Program-made: the position numbers and the translations under genes
Notes under the pieces: generated by a model
Seen by the model: only the letters and a program-made list of their open reading frames with translations
What the model was told of the DNA's origin: nothing
Database searches by the model: none
Shown here: one piece after another, positions 62,445 to 64,000 of the stretch
How the letters are laid out: every line of letters begins with the position of its first letter
How positions within the stretch are numbered: position 1 is the stretch's first letter
Source: CAMQRS01 sp964370645
Lineage (GTDB): Bacteria > Bacillota_I > Bacilli_A > Erysipelotrichales > Erysipelotrichaceae
NCBI GenBank assembly: GCA_964370645.1
Contig: CAYJJS010000001.1
Location: 1-64,000 of the forward strand
DNA: 64,000 nucleotides
Reading direction: 5' to 3'

Positions 62445-63402
62445 CTTGTAAACCTTCACTTAAACTATATAAGTAAGATTCAATATCGAATACTTTTAAA
62501 TCTTCGATTTTCTCACCCAATCCAATATACTTAACTGGTAATTGCAACAAGTCATTAATCGCTATCACAATACCACCTTTTGCAGTTCCATCCAGTTTTG
62601 TAAGTATGATTCCATTTACATCTGTAGACTCCATAAATACTTCTGCTTGTGAAATCCCATTTTGTCCCGTCGTTGCATCAAGCACTAAATACACTTGGTT
62701 TGGTTGTCCACTGATTTCTTTATTAACAACACGGTGCATCTTTTGTAATTCACCCATTAGATTCACCTTATTTTGTAATCTTCCAGCCGTATCTGCAATC
62801 ACTATATCTATATTGTGCTCTTTCGCATAACGACATCCATCTACTAATGCAGCACTTGGATCTCCATTCTCTCTCCCCTTTATGCAAGGAATTTGAAGAC
62901 GGTCTGCCCAACGAGCAAGTTGATCGATTGCTCCAGCTCGAAATGTATCTGCAGCAATTACACAAACACTCTTATTTTGTTGTAGATAATGATTCGCCAA
63001 TTTAGCTGTAGAAGTCGTTTTACCACTTCCATTTACTCCAACCATTAAGATTATAGTCGGTCCATCTGGATTGTACTGTATACCTGGCTGGTTGTCTTCA
63101 TATAACTCTAGCATCACTTCTACCAAACAAGCATTAATTGCATCCATTGTTTTCAACTTTTGACTTACGGCTCTATTTTCAACCTCATCCACAATTTTTT
63201 GGGCTGTTTTAATACCTAAGTCTGCTTCTAATAAAACAATCATCAACGCTTCTAAAAACTCTTCATTGACACCGCTAAATCCAAGTGACAAACGACGTAA
63301 CTTATCTACAAAACTAGATTTTGTCTTACTTAAACCACTTAAATAAATATCATTATCTTTTTTTGATTTAAATGCATTTTTTAATTTCGAAAAAATACTC
63401 AT
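62437..63402 (-). CDS. ftsY: Signal recognition particle receptor FtsY
   Basis: From ATG 63402 (MSIFSKLKNAFKSKKD) the 321-residue GTPase has an N domain followed by G domain motifs GVNGSGKTTSTAKLA, DTAGR and TKLDGTAKGG. It binds SRP at the membrane and targets nascent membrane proteins. It starts 1 bp after the smc stop, the usual smc-ftsY order. Confidence 0.97.
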   Translation of the reverse strand: MSIFSKLKNAFKSKKDNDIYLSGLSKTKSSFVDKLRRLSLGFSGVNEEFLEALMIVLLEADLGIKTAQKIVDEVENRAVSQKLKTMDAINACLVEVMLELYEDNQPGIQYNPDGPTIILMVGVNGSGKTTSTAKLANHYLQQNKSVCVIAADTFRAGAIDQLARWADRLQIPCIKGRENGDPSAALVDGCRYAKEHNIDIVIADTAGRLQNKVNLMGELQKMHRVVNKEISGQPNQVYLVLDATTGQNGISQAEVFMESTDVNGIILTKLDGTAKGGIVIAINDLLQLPVKYIGLGEKIEDLKVFDIESYLYSLSEGLQDE

Positions 63403-63403
63403 T

Positions 63404-64000
63404 TTATTGTTCCTCCTCATCTACATAAGACATTGCTTCTTGTAAATTTACCTTTAAAAATTTAGAAACTCCATTTTTTTGCATTGTCACACCATATAGT
63501 GCATCACAACGACTCATTGTACCTGGTCTATGTGTTACAATCAAAAATTGTGATTCTCCTTTGAAACGAGAAATATACTTCGCAAAACGCTCTACATTTG
63601 CTTGATCAAGCGCTGCTTCTACTTCATCAAACATACAAAGTGGAACACTTCGCACTTGTAATATTGCAAACAATACACACATTGCTAGCATAGATTTTTC
63701 TCCACCACTCAAAAGTTGCATAGATTTCACCGCTTTTCCTGGTGGTTGTGCATTGATTTCAATCCCACTATTCAATATATCATCTGGATTACTCAAATAA
63801 AGACGAGCCTTTCCACCACCAAATAAAGATTTAAATGTTTCATCTAATTGTTCATTGATTTTATCAAACATTTCTATGAACTGACGTTGCATAACATCAT
63901 CCATTTCATCAATGGCTTTTAATATTTTATTTTGCGCATCCATTAATTCTTCACGATTTTGAACTAGTGTTTCATATCGTTCTTTCACTTGTTCATATTC
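63404..64000 (-). CDS. smc: Chromosome segregation protein SMC, C-terminal part (cut by window edge)
   Basis: The final 198 codons of SMC read off the right edge. A coiled-coil end is followed by the C-terminal ATPase lobe: LQLLSGGEKSMLAMCVLFAI (signature motif), LCMFDEVEAALDQANVERFAKYI (Walker B and D-loop) and FLIVTHRPGTMSRCD (switch His). SMC condenses and organises chromosomes with ScpAB. The sequence ends with MSYVDEEEQ. Confidence 0.95.
   Translation of the reverse strand, partial: EYEQVKERYETLVQNREELMDAQNKILKAIDEMDDVMQRQFIEMFDKINEQLDETFKSLFGGGKARLYLSNPDDILNSGIEINAQPPGKAVKSMQLLSGGEKSMLAMCVLFAILQVRSVPLCMFDEVEAALDQANVERFAKYISRFKGESQFLIVTHRPGTMSRCDALYGVTMQKNGVSKFLKVNLQEAMSYVDEEEQ

Overview
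The window is AT-rich, has tightly packed genes that mostly run on the minus strand, and uses Firmicutes-type ribosome binding sites and intrinsic terminators. Several features point to an anaerobic, probably gut-associated Gram-positive of the Erysipelotrichia type: [FeFe]-hydrogenase maturation genes, rubrerythrin, PTS sugar uptake, a sortase-type surface glycosidase, FemX-type peptidoglycan bridge synthesis, Prp-processed L27, and the dnaG-rpoD-trmK and smc-ftsY-ylxM gene orders. The taxon is an inference; no rRNA lies in the window.

Positions 1-9.2 kb form an accessory, defence-like island on the minus strand. It holds the start of a superfamily 1 helicase, a DUF3592-like membrane protein, a four-gene operon (dynamin-like GTPase, HerA/DUF87 ATPase, HNH nuclease, SUKH-type immunity protein), and a PD-(D/E)XK nuclease-like protein. 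A 100-N assembly gap interrupts the HerA gene. Similar roughly 18-bp elements lie upstream of the helicase and PD-(D/E)XK genes.

Positions 9.4-18 kb look like a complete 2-O-mannosyl-D-glycerate catabolic locus: MngA PTS transporter, MngB GH38 mannosidase, glycerate kinase, mannose-6-phosphate isomerase, an RpiR-type regulator and a D-2-hydroxyacid dehydrogenase. At 18-23.7 kb is an 1825-residue secreted GH84 glycosidase preceded by an unannotated 32-residue membrane peptide. Positions 23.9-27.5 kb carry a DUF523 protein, DNA glycosylase Tag, a decayed gene, a D,D-carboxypeptidase, a small hypothetical protein and a ferredoxin. The ferredoxin is divergent from a Crp/Fnr regulator.

Positions 28.2-32.3 kb hold the hydrogenase maturation operon (TM1266-like gene, hydE, hydG, hydF) behind a 139-nt leader that ends in a terminator. 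Positions 32.4-42.8 kb mix regulators (HxlR, MarR), AIM24, MATE, TPR and Sel1 proteins, a split chromate transporter, rubrerythrin, PPK2 and a GNAT. The most interesting part is an AmiS/UreI channel and nicotinamidase pair next to a NiaR niacin repressor, with a TGTC-AT-GACA palindrome at the promoter.

Positions 42.9-64 kb are housekeeping: trmK, rpoD, dnaG, glyQS, recO, era, dgkA, ybeY, a C39-like protein, obgE, rpmA, prp, rplU (with leader), two nitroreductases, VOC, HxlR, femX, dnaE, nrnA, ackA, ylxM, ftsY and the 3' end of smc. No tRNA, rRNA, CRISPR array, transposase or integrase was seen.
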